Positions 6,916-13,355 of a stretch of DNA of 19,087 nt are shown here, piece after piece (within the stretch, counting starts at the first letter, position 1; the number at the start of each line of letters is the position of its first letter). Both the position numbers and the translations under genes were made by a program. Source of the DNA: Oscillospiraceae bacterium (GTDB lineage Bacteria; Bacillota; Clostridia; Oscillospirales; Acutalibacteraceae); contig CADBMQ010000114.1 in the NCBI GenBank assembly GCA_902795765.1, forward strand, positions 1-19,087, in the 5' to 3' direction. The notes beneath the pieces were generated by a model. The model made no database searches. It saw only the letters and a list, made by a program, of their open reading frames with translations, and was not told the DNA's origin.

Positions 6916-8142
6916 TTACTTCAAAATAACTTTATGGAATGTCTTTTTACCCTTTTTAATAACAACATAGCCTTCGCCAAAATCACTCTCTGCGAGTGCA
7001 AATGAGATTTCTGTTACTTTTTTGTCGTCAACAGAAACGCCACCTTGTTGAACAAGTCGGCGAGCCTCACCTTTTGACGGTGCAAGACCTGTTTTTGTGA
7101 GAACATCGAGAATACCGATTTTGCCATCGGTCAAATCATCGGATGTGAGTTCGGTTGACGGCATATTTTCAGCTGCCGCACCTGCACCGAAAACTGCTTT
7201 TGCAGCAGCGAGTGCTTTGTCTGCTTCGTCCTTGCCATGAACCATATTTGTGAGTTCATAAGCAAGACGCTCTTTAACTGCGTTGAGTTCGCTGCCTTCG
7301 CACTTCTCAAACTCGTGAATTTCGTCGAGCGGTACGAATGTGAGCATCTTCATACATTTGATGACGTCAGAATCGTCAACATTTCTCCAATACTGGAAAA
7401 ACTCATAAGGCGAAGTCTTTTTCGGGTCGAGCCATACTGCGTTGCCTGCGGTTTTACCCATCTTTTGGCCCTGTGAGTCTGTGAGCAAAGTGATTGTCAT
7501 TGCGTGTGAATCTTTGCCAAGTTTACGGCGAATAAGCTCAGTACCGCCGAGCATATTGCTCCACTGGTCATCGCCACCAAACTGCATATTACAACCATAA
7601 TTTTTGAAGAGATAGTAGAAATCATAACTCTGCATAATCATATAGTTGAATTCGAGGAACGAAAGTCCTTTTTCCATACGCTGTTTATAGCACTCGGCAC
7701 GGAGCATATTATTAACCGAGAAGCATGCACCGACTTCACGCAAAAGTTCAACATAATTCAGCGACAAAAGCCAATCTGCATTGTTTACCATTTGTGCTTT
7801 ACCCTCGCCAAACTCGATGAAATTCTCCATCTGACGCTTGAAGCACTCTGCATTATGGTCAATATCCTCTTTTGTGAGCATTTTACGCATATCTGTTCTG
7901 CCTGACGGGTCGCCAATCATAGTTGTACCGCCACCGATGAGTGCAACAGGCTGGTTACCTGCCATCTGCAATCTCTTCATCAAAGTGAGTGCCATAAAAT
8001 GACCTGCTGTTAGACTATCTGCGGTACAGTCGAAGCCGATATAAAACTTCGCTTTACCTGCATTTATCATATTTTTGATTTCTGTTTCATTAGTCATTTG
8101 AGCGATTATGCCACGCTCAACAAGTTCTTCGTAAACTCCCAT
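6916..8142 (-). CDS. tyrS: Tyrosyl-tRNA synthetase
   Basis: 408 residues, a normal length. It charges tRNA-Tyr with tyrosine in the cytoplasm. The class I catalytic domain shows YIGFDCTADSLTAGH (34-48, the HIGH-type motif), QFGGDDQW (about 187-194, tyrosine and tRNA side) and KMGKT (227-231, the KMSKS motif). A C-terminal S4 RNA-binding domain is visible in PSKGEARRLVQQGGVSVDDKKV-like sequence near residues 355-380. The start at 8142 follows GAAAGGA with a spacing of about 8. Expression is controlled by the tyrosine T-box immediately upstream. The SLOG gene follows in the same frame. Confidence 0.96.
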   Translation of the reverse strand: MGVYEELVERGIIAQMTNETEIKNMINAGKAKFYIGFDCTADSLTAGHFMALTLMKRLQMAGNQPVALIGGGTTMIGDPSGRTDMRKMLTKEDIDHNAECFKRQMENFIEFGEGKAQMVNNADWLLSLNYVELLREVGACFSVNNMLRAECYKQRMEKGLSFLEFNYMIMQSYDFYYLFKNYGCNMQFGGDDQWSNMLGGTELIRRKLGKDSHAMTITLLTDSQGQKMGKTAGNAVWLDPKKTSPYEFFQYWRNVDDSDVIKCMKMLTFVPLDEIHEFEKCEGSELNAVKERLAYELTNMVHGKDEADKALAAAKAVFGAGAAAENMPSTELTSDDLTDGKIGILDVLTKTGLAPSKGEARRLVQQGGVSVDDKKVTEISFALAESDFGEGYVVIKKGKKTFHKVILK

Positions 8143-8160
8143 AATTATATTCCTTTCAAA

Positions 8161-8195
8161 TGAAAAAATAAAAAGCCCCCTGCATTGCAGAGGGC
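8161..8195 (-). terminator. T-box-controlled terminator before tyrS
   Basis: On the minus strand GCCCTCTGCA pairs with TGCAGGGGGC around 8195-8175, followed by TTTTTATTTTTT. Its 5' arm follows directly after the T-box core, as expected for the terminator that competes with the antiterminator. Confidence 0.92.
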
Positions 8196-8390
8196 GAATT
8201 ACCGCGGTACCACCTCAATTATCGGACAAGCCGATATCTTTGGTGCCGATATAACGGTCGACTCCCGTGTTTGACTACTGTTAGTTCGTCAAACCCGCTC
8301 GAAGATGTATTTCACAAGAACGTACTGCTGACTTGCACCGACCGTCAACTCTCTGTAAGCCGTTTTCCCGCTACTTCTTCTCGTCATAGC
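8161..8390 (-). promoter_or_regulatory. Tyrosine T-box leader of tyrS
   Basis: On the minus strand the T-box core AGGTGGTACCGCGG (8215-8202) is unmistakable. Its TGGT would pair with the ACCA end of a tRNA with discriminator A, as in tRNA-Tyr. Upstream are stem I elements, including the AGAGAG and GGTGCAAGTCAGC distal segments. The specifier loop reads GAAATACATC with TAC at 8309-8307, a tyrosine codon. Uncharged tRNA-Tyr is known to stabilise the antiterminator in such leaders. The leader begins within about 10 bases of the corA stop. I see no convincing promoter of its own, so a promoter inside corA or read-through from corA must be assumed. Confidence 0.95.
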
Positions 8391-8392
8391 AT

Positions 8393-9331
8393 TTAGAACA
8401 TTTTCTTTTTATAAAGTATCCAGGTTACAACTCCCGTCAGCACCACCGTAAGTGCAAGTGGTATCCAAATTGTACCACCAAACGGCAATGCACCTGCCTG
8501 TTCGCCGATATTCATTCCATAGAAACTGAAAACGATTGTCGGAATTGAAATGATTATCGTGAGTGCAGCGAGGAATTTCATACTGATATTCAAGTTGTTC
8601 GAGATGACCGATGCGAATGCGTCCATCGTTCCCGACAATACAGATGTATAAATATCTGTCATTTCAAGCGCCTGTTTCATTTCGATAAGCACGTCTTCGA
8701 GCAACTCAACATCTTCTTCGTAGAGTTTCAAATGTTTGCCTCTAAGCGTCTTTTCAAGCATCGCATTATTGGATTTGAGCGAGGTTTGAAAATACACCAA
8801 AGACTTTTCAAGACCGAGCAGTTGAACAAGTTCCTTGTTCTTCATCGACTGACGAAGACGGATTTCAAGGTTGTATGAATGCTTATCAATCTGTTTTAGG
8901 TACTGCAAGAAACGAGTTGCCATTCTGAACATCATTTTAAGCACAAACTCTGTCTTGAATGAAGTTTTAACATTTTTTACAACACCTTGTGCAAATTCCT
9001 GAACAACAGGGTTATCTTTGCCCGAAATTGTTACAACATAATCGTGCAAAATAACAACACCGACAGGCATTGTATAATACATAATGTCATCGTCCTCACG
9101 CTCTGCATAAGGTACGTCGAAGATGATAAATGTCTGGTCGTCTTCCTTTTCGATACGTGCAGACTCTTCGTCATCAAGTGAGGATTTAATATACTCTTTA
9201 TCGATATGAAATTCATCACGAAGCAGAGCAATTTCCTCGGGCTCCGGATCAACAACGTTAATCCAACAGCCTTTTTCAGGTGCGTCAATTTTGCTGACGC
9301 AATTATCAATACTTGTAAAGTAATTGATCAT
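8393..9331 (-). CDS. corA: CorA-family divalent metal transporter
   Basis: 312 residues. The large N-terminal cytoplasmic domain, with acidic segments such as DDEESARIEKEDD and a long helical region (about 150-240), is followed by two membrane helices near the C-terminus. GMN at 272-274 ends the first helix and forms the selectivity filter of CorA-type Mg2+/Co2+ channels; a basic tail KKKMF closes the protein. The frame is open further upstream with ATGs at 9364 and 9340, but the ATG at 9331 has AAAGGA at a spacing of 9, so I chose it; the ATG at 9340 would sit on the ribosome binding site. It has its own promoter and a structured leader. The transported ion cannot be told from the sequence. 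Confidence 0.9.
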   Translation of the reverse strand: MINYFTSIDNCVSKIDAPEKGCWINVVDPEPEEIALLRDEFHIDKEYIKSSLDDEESARIEKEDDQTFIIFDVPYAEREDDDIMYYTMPVGVVILHDYVVTISGKDNPVVQEFAQGVVKNVKTSFKTEFVLKMMFRMATRFLQYLKQIDKHSYNLEIRLRQSMKNKELVQLLGLEKSLVYFQTSLKSNNAMLEKTLRGKHLKLYEEDVELLEDVLIEMKQALEMTDIYTSVLSGTMDAFASVISNNLNISMKFLAALTIIISIPTIVFSFYGMNIGEQAGALPFGGTIWIPLALTVVLTGVVTWILYKKKMF

Positions 9332-9341
9332 AAAAGCCATT

Positions 9342-9455
9342 CCTTTCTTATTAAAGGGTGGCACACCGACTTGCGGGAGCGGTATGTTCCCCTTGATTAA
9401 ATTTTCTACTTCGCGGTCGAGCCGGATCAGGTTTCACTTACTCCCACCTGCCTTT
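9342..9455 (-). promoter_or_regulatory. Structured 5' leader of corA, riboswitch candidate of unassigned family
   Basis: The roughly 135-nt leader contains a possible basal stem: AAAG (9455-9452) and GGTGG (9448-9444) pair with CCACC (9361-9357) and CTTT (9356-9353), enclosing about 80 nt with further stems (TGAT/ATCA around a CGG/CCG hairpin, GGGAG/CTCCC). The same CCTTT (9357-9353) can instead pair with AAAGG of the ribosome binding site (9346-9342) across a 6-base loop. Basal-stem formation would then free the ribosome binding site. I do not recognise the M-box, Mn or Ni/Co consensus in it. The fold is drawn by eye. Confidence 0.45.
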
Positions 9456-9473
9456 CACAATTACATTTCTTAT

Positions 9474-9502
9474 ATTATATCACGCAAGTTTATCTTTTTC
9501 AA
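9474..9502 (-). promoter_or_regulatory. Promoter of corA
   Basis: On the minus strand TTGAAA (9502-9497), a 17-base spacer and TATAAT (9479-9474). The start near 9467 gives a leader of about 135 nt before the ATG at 9331. Confidence 0.82.
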
Positions 9503-9512
9503 GATTTTTTTG

Positions 9513-9541
9513 TTGACATTTTGCTTTTTTTATTATATAAT
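9513..9541 (+). promoter_or_regulatory. Promoter of thiT
   Basis: TTGACA (9513-9518), a 17-base spacer and TATAAT (9536-9541), all consensus. Its -35 box is only 10 bases from the divergent corA -35 box. The start near 9548 lies just before the TPP aptamer. Confidence 0.88.
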
Positions 9542-9561
9542 GATTTTTGTTGTAAACTCAA

Positions 9562-9652
9562 TATCGGGGTGCTGATACAATTCGGCTGAGATTGTGCGTG
9601 GTCGCACGAAACCCTTTAACCTGATACGGATAATGCCGTCGTAGGGAACGTT
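9562..9652 (+). promoter_or_regulatory. TPP riboswitch (THI-box)
   Basis: The conserved pieces are in order: GGGGTGC (9566-9572), GGCTGAGA (9584-9591), ACCC then TTTAACCTGAT (9611-9624), and GGATAATGCC with GTCGTAGGGAA (9628-9648). This is the thiamine pyrophosphate aptamer, with a P3 extension between CTGAGA and ACCC. It lies between a strong promoter and a terminator, so TPP binding should cause early termination and shut off thiT. Confidence 0.96.
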
Positions 9653-9657
9653 TTTTT

Positions 9658-9697
9658 GACCTGACGATTTGTGTAAACCGTTTGGTCTTTTTTATTT
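9658..9697 (+). terminator. Expression-platform terminator of the TPP riboswitch
   Basis: GACC-GACG-TTT (from 9658) pairs with AAA-CGTT-GGTC (ending 9687), with two small mismatches and a 4-base loop, followed by a long T-run. It sits directly after the TPP aptamer and 30 bases before thiT. Confidence 0.8.
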
Positions 9698-9726
9698 GTT
9701 TTTTAAAGAAAGGAATGTTTAAATCT

Positions 9727-10548
9727 ATGAAAGCAAAAAGTAAAACTCTCGTAGTACTAACCGAAAGTGCGATTATGATTGCACTTGCAACCGTTTTGAG
9801 TTTTGTAAAACTCATCGACCTACCGTATGGCGGTAGCATCACAGTCGGCAGTATGTTGCCGATTATAATTGTTGCATATCGTCACGGCATTAAAGCCGGT
9901 TCGATTTGTGCGTTGTGTTTCAGCGTTTTGCAACTTTTGTTCGGACTTAACAATTTAAGTTATGCGACTTCTTGGCAAGCAGGTGTTGCTATTGTTATGC
10001 TCGACTACATTGTTGCATTTACCGCTCTCGGCCTTGCCGCTATCCCTCGTAAATTTATAAAGGATAATCAAAGTGCCGCCCTCGTTACAGGTGCAATTCT
10101 TGCTTGTTTGATTAGATATATTTGCCACGTTATTTCGGGTTGCACAGTTTGGGCAGGTGTTTCAATTCCCGACTCACAGGGTATTATCTACTCGCTCTCA
10201 TACAACGCAACTTATATGATTCCCGAAACAATAATCATTATTGCTTTTGCGGCATATCTTTCAAGATTTATTGATTTGCGTTCGGAGACTCCTCGTGCTA
10301 TGAAACACACTTCTTCGACTCCGTTCATCTTGGCTCTTATCGGTTGGCTCTTCGCAATCGCTACTGTAACCTTCGATACAGTTAAGATTTTCGGTGTGTT
10401 GCAGAATGCCGAAACAGGTGAGTTCGATTTCTCGCTCATCTCGACTGCTCCGTGGCAACTTATCGGCATTGTTACTGCTATTGGTGCAGTTGTTACAATA
10501 ATTTTCCTAATTGCTGCTCATTGCGTAAAAAAATCCACTTCAAAATAA
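9727..10548 (+). CDS. thiT: Thiamine ECF transporter S component
   Basis: Membrane protein that binds thiamine and works with the shared ECF energising module, which is not in this window. The N-terminal TESAIMIALATVLSFVKLIDLPYGG-type sequence, then GSMLPIIIVAYRHGIKAG and SYATSWQAGVAIVMLDY, are characteristic of ThiT/YuaJ and include the ligand-site region. About six hydrophobic helices fill the first 190 residues. At 273 residues it is some 80 longer than the usual ThiT of about 180-190, because of a C-terminal extension with two more membrane helices. I start at 9727, where homology begins; an ATG at 9715 directly abuts the AAAGAAAGGA ribosome binding site and is less likely. The TPP riboswitch upstream strongly supports the function. 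The gene ends before a terminator. Confidence 0.93.
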   Translation: MKAKSKTLVVLTESAIMIALATVLSFVKLIDLPYGGSITVGSMLPIIIVAYRHGIKAGSICALCFSVLQLLFGLNNLSYATSWQAGVAIVMLDYIVAFTALGLAAIPRKFIKDNQSAALVTGAILACLIRYICHVISGCTVWAGVSIPDSQGIIYSLSYNATYMIPETIIIIAFAAYLSRFIDLRSETPRAMKHTSSTPFILALIGWLFAIATVTFDTVKIFGVLQNAETGEFDFSLISTAPWQLIGIVTAIGAVVTIIFLIAAHCVKKSTSK

Positions 10549-10558
10549 CGCAAAAACC

Positions 10559-10587
10559 TTGAAAAATATAGTTTTTTCTGTCATAAT
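10559..10587 (+). promoter_or_regulatory. Promoter of the HAD/radical SAM genes
   Basis: TTGAAA (10559-10564), a 17-base spacer and CATAAT (10582-10587). The predicted start near 10594 falls inside the ascending arm of the terminator that follows thiT, so RNA from this promoter would carry only part of that hairpin. Confidence 0.6.
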
Positions 10588-10624
10588 AGAGTTTGACGAA
10601 TATTTCGTCAAACTCTATTTTTTT
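10585..10624 (+). terminator. Terminator of thiT
   Basis: A perfect 15-bp stem (10586-10600 with 10604-10618, extendable by one pair) with a 3-base loop and a seven-T run. It ends only 11 bases before the next ATG and overlaps that gene's ribosome binding site region. The sequence is also T-rich in reverse, but there is no minus-strand gene here to terminate. Confidence 0.92.
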
Positions 10625-10635
10625 AGGAGATTTTT

Positions 10636-11292
10636 ATGGATTACAAATGTGCCATCTTTGATATGGACGGAACGCTTCTCGACTCGATGTATATGTGGCG
10701 TTCGGTTACAACAAATTTGCTCAAATCACTCGGTGTTAAACTGACCGAAGATGACGAAAATAAACTCGAACAGATGACAATGAAAAATGCAGTCGCATTT
10801 TTGCGTGAAACTTGCAACGAGTTTAAAGATATTACAGATAAAGAGATTATGGAATTTTGCCAGAATTACGTTATAAAAGCGTACGAAAGTGAAATCAAAT
10901 GCAAGCCTAATGCCAAAAAATTTGTGTCTATACTCCGTGAGCGTGGTGTCAAAACAGTTGTTGCGTCTTTAACAGAAAAGAACATTCTGCCACGTGCATT
11001 AGGTGCGCAGAATATGCTTGACGATTTTGACTATATTGTATCGACCGAAGAAGTCGGCAAAAGCAAAAACTCGCCCGATATTTATCTGCGTTGTGCAGAC
11101 GAATTTTCGTTGTCCGTTTCGGAGTGTGCAGTTTTTGAAGACAGTCTTTATGCCGCAAAAACTGCTAAATCGGCAGGTTTTTACGTTGTCGGCATATTCG
11201 ACAAGTATTCAAGTGGTAACATCGATGAGTTTTCCGAAGTTTGCGACCGTGTGATTTACGATTGGGACGAGTTGTGTTGTGAGTTACTGTAA
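10636..11292 (+). CDS. HAD-superfamily phosphatase, beta-phosphoglucomutase-like
   Basis: 218 residues. Motif I is FDMDGTLLDS with the nucleophile Asp9 and acid/base Asp11; a helical cap (about residues 17-85) is followed by motif II in VVASLTEKN, motif III in EEVGKSKNSPDIYL (Lys) and motif IV in AVFEDSLYAAKTA (Glu-Asp). These identify a subfamily IA HAD hydrolase that cleaves a small phosphorylated substrate in the cytoplasm; the substrate cannot be told. The start has AGGAGA at a spacing of about 5. It overlaps the radical SAM gene by 14 bases, so the two are probably translated together. Whether they share a pathway is unknown. Confidence 0.88.
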   Translation: MDYKCAIFDMDGTLLDSMYMWRSVTTNLLKSLGVKLTEDDENKLEQMTMKNAVAFLRETCNEFKDITDKEIMEFCQNYVIKAYESEIKCKPNAKKFVSILRERGVKTVVASLTEKNILPRALGAQNMLDDFDYIVSTEEVGKSKNSPDIYLRCADEFSLSVSECAVFEDSLYAAKTAKSAGFYVVGIFDKYSSGNIDEFSEVCDRVIYDWDELCCELL

Positions 11293-12172
11293 TTTATGCC
11301 CTCGAAACTGCAATGTTGATCGCTCTGTTACACGTGGTTTTTGCGGTGCGAGTGACAAAATAGTGGCGGCAAAGGCATACTCGCACAGTTGGGAAGAGCC
11401 TTGTATTTCGGGCAAAAACGGTTCGGGTACGATATTCTTTTCGCCGTGCAATATGAAGTGTATTTTCTGCCAAAATCACGATATTTCGTTCGACTGCAAG
11501 GGTATCGAAATCACAACCGAACGCTTATCGGAAATTATGCTTGAATTACAGTCGAGTGGTGTGCATAATATAAATCTTGTAACACCGACTCCGTATGCCG
11601 ATTTGATTGCACAGTCGATAAGGTCGCTCGGTGATAGGCTGAAAATTCCCGTTGTCTATAACTGTTCGGGGTACGAAAGTGTCAAAACGATAGAGCAGAT
11701 TGCCGATGTTATCGACATTTTCATTCCCGATATTAAGTTTAAGTCGGCAGACGCATCTAAAAAGTATCTTCACGCAGTTGACTATTTTGAAGTCGCACTT
11801 GATGCGATTGAAACGATGATTAAAGTTGCAGGCAAGCCGAAATTCGAAAACGATTTACTCAAAAGTGGTGTTATCGTTCGGCATCTCGTTATGCCGAACT
11901 ACTCGAAAGACAGTTTGCAGATACTTGATGAACTTTCAAATAGATTTGGAAATGACAGTTTTCTGCTATCTCTTATGAGCCAATATCTGCCTTGCACCGA
12001 CTTATCAAACGCAAAGGAAATTGACCGAAAGGTCACATCGTTTGAGTACAATCGTGTTTGCGACTATGCCGAAAAACTCGGTTTTGACGGCTACACGCAA
12101 CAACGCAACTCGGCTACAAGCGAGTACATACCTGTTTTTGACAACAGCGGAATTTTACCCCGAAAGGATTGA
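11279..12172 (+). CDS. PflX-like radical SAM protein (COG1313 type)
   Basis: 297 residues. The N-terminal cysteine cluster CNLCPRNCNVDR...GFCG (Cys4, 7, 11, 22) is followed by the radical SAM motif CNMKCIFC (Cys57, 61, 64), which binds a [4Fe-4S] cluster and S-adenosylmethionine. A TIM-barrel-like body follows (NLVTPTPYADLI, VVYNCSGYES, DIFIPDIKF, VIVRHLVMPN). This matches the PflX family, related to pyruvate formate-lyase activating enzymes but of unknown role. No glycyl-radical partner is in the window. The start is GTG at 11279, 14 bases inside the end of the HAD gene and just before the N-terminal cysteine motif; no ATG would keep that motif. Confidence 0.88.
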   Translation: MSYCNLCPRNCNVDRSVTRGFCGASDKIVAAKAYSHSWEEPCISGKNGSGTIFFSPCNMKCIFCQNHDISFDCKGIEITTERLSEIMLELQSSGVHNINLVTPTPYADLIAQSIRSLGDRLKIPVVYNCSGYESVKTIEQIADVIDIFIPDIKFKSADASKKYLHAVDYFEVALDAIETMIKVAGKPKFENDLLKSGVIVRHLVMPNYSKDSLQILDELSNRFGNDSFLLSLMSQYLPCTDLSNAKEIDRKVTSFEYNRVCDYAEKLGFDGYTQQRNSATSEYIPVFDNSGILPRKD

Positions 12173-12179
12173 TAATCGG

Positions 12180-13343
12180 TTGATTATTAAAGGCGAAAAA
12201 TCTAAAACTGCAATTAGAATTGTTGGATTTTTGGTTGCAATTTGTGTTGCAGGATTTGGCGGTTTCTTTGCAGGGAAACTCGTTTCCCGTGATAGCAAAT
12301 ATGACGAAATTATCGGCATTATCGAACGAAATTATCTCTATGATTTTGATAAATCTGCGATAAAAGACGGCGAGTACAGCGGGATATTATCGTCACTCGG
12401 AGATGACTATTCGTACTACTACAATCCGACTGCGGCAAAGGAGAAGCAGTCGAGTGACAAGGGAAATCAAACACGCCTTGGAATTGTACTTTGTTTGCAC
12501 CCCGACAATAAAAAGGTGTTTATTTCAAATGTTCAATCGCAGTCGAGTGCCGCAAAGGCAGGACTTAAAAAAGGCGATATGATTTTGTCGATTAACGGCA
12601 CTTCGACTGACGGAAAAAGTACATCTGAATGTGTTGATTTGGTAGATAAGACGATAGGTGCAAAAAACACACTCGTTGTAAATCGTGGTGGCGAAAAACT
12701 CGAAATGTCCGCAGAGATGATTGAGTTTACCGAAGATTCTGTGACATTTCGACAGATTGGAAATATCGGATACGTCAAAATTCACGACTTCACGTCGGCA
12801 ACTCCGAAACAGTTCAACACCGCTATCGACACACTCCAAAAAGCAAATGTGAGTGGTGTTATATATGACTTGCGTGACAATCTCGGTGGATTGACTGCCG
12901 CTCTCGGTGATGTGCTTAACCGCATACTGCCGAAAGGTGACGCAGTTCGTGCGAAATACAAAAGCGACATTATTGTTGTGACTGAAAAGACAACTGACGA
13001 GCAGAGTTTCCCCGTTCCGACTGTTGTTTTGACGAATGGCAGTTCGGCAAGTGCGGCAGAGCTTTTCGCTCTCGCTATTCGTGACTACGGGGCAGGGGTT
13101 CTGCTCGGCGAAAAGACCTACGGAAAGGGTGTTATGCAAACTTCATATTCTTTGTCGGACGGCTCGATTATCAAACTGACGACTGCCGAACTTTGCGACA
13201 AAAACGGCAAGACATACAATAAAAAAGGAATTATGCCCGATATTGAGTGTGTGCCATCGGACTACGAGAAAAAGTTTAAATATTTTCTCTCCGAAGAGCA
13301 AGACTCTCAACTTCAAGCGGCTATTAAATATTTAAATAAGTAA
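12180..13343 (+). CDS. C-terminal-processing peptidase, S41 family, membrane-anchored
   Basis: 387 residues. One membrane helix (about 11-32) anchors the protein with its body outside the cell. A PDZ domain (about 97-180, RLGIV to the EMIEF region, with LKKGDMILSING) precedes the protease core. In NGSSASAAE, Ser291 is the likely nucleophile, and Lys316 in GEKTYGKG lies 25 residues further on, the same spacing as in CtpB. These enzymes cut membrane or secreted proteins near the C-terminus. The frame is open far upstream, overlapping the radical SAM gene, but the N-terminus before the helix is not protease-like. I use TTG at 12180, which follows AAAGGA by 11 bases; the start is therefore uncertain by a few codons. 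The GH5 gene follows 12 bases downstream. Confidence 0.88.
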   Translation: MIIKGEKSKTAIRIVGFLVAICVAGFGGFFAGKLVSRDSKYDEIIGIIERNYLYDFDKSAIKDGEYSGILSSLGDDYSYYYNPTAAKEKQSSDKGNQTRLGIVLCLHPDNKKVFISNVQSQSSAAKAGLKKGDMILSINGTSTDGKSTSECVDLVDKTIGAKNTLVVNRGGEKLEMSAEMIEFTEDSVTFRQIGNIGYVKIHDFTSATPKQFNTAIDTLQKANVSGVIYDLRDNLGGLTAALGDVLNRILPKGDAVRAKYKSDIIVVTEKTTDEQSFPVPTVVLTNGSSASAAELFALAIRDYGAGVLLGEKTYGKGVMQTSYSLSDGSIIKLTTAELCDKNGKTYNKKGIMPDIECVPSDYEKKFKYFLSEEQDSQLQAAIKYLNK

Positions 13344-13355
13344 GGATTTGTTATT

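Noticed and set aside
9355..9372. Plus-strand GGGTGGCACACCG looks like a T-box core.
   Set aside because: It departs from the T-box consensus after GGTGGCAC, has no stem I or specifier upstream, and no plus-strand gene follows directly. It is better explained as part of the minus-strand corA leader.
9405..9440. The corA leader (minus strand) contains ACCTGATCCGG, similar to the 3' half of a TPP riboswitch.
   Set aside because: The CTGAGA element, the ATAATGCC segment and a GTAGGGA match are missing; the true TPP riboswitch is on the plus strand at 9562-9652.
12021..12179. Longer N-terminus for the S41 protease beginning inside the radical SAM gene.
   Set aside because: The extra 53 residues lie in sequence constrained by the radical SAM frame, and the membrane helix expected near the N-terminus comes right after the TTG at 12180, which has a ribosome binding site.
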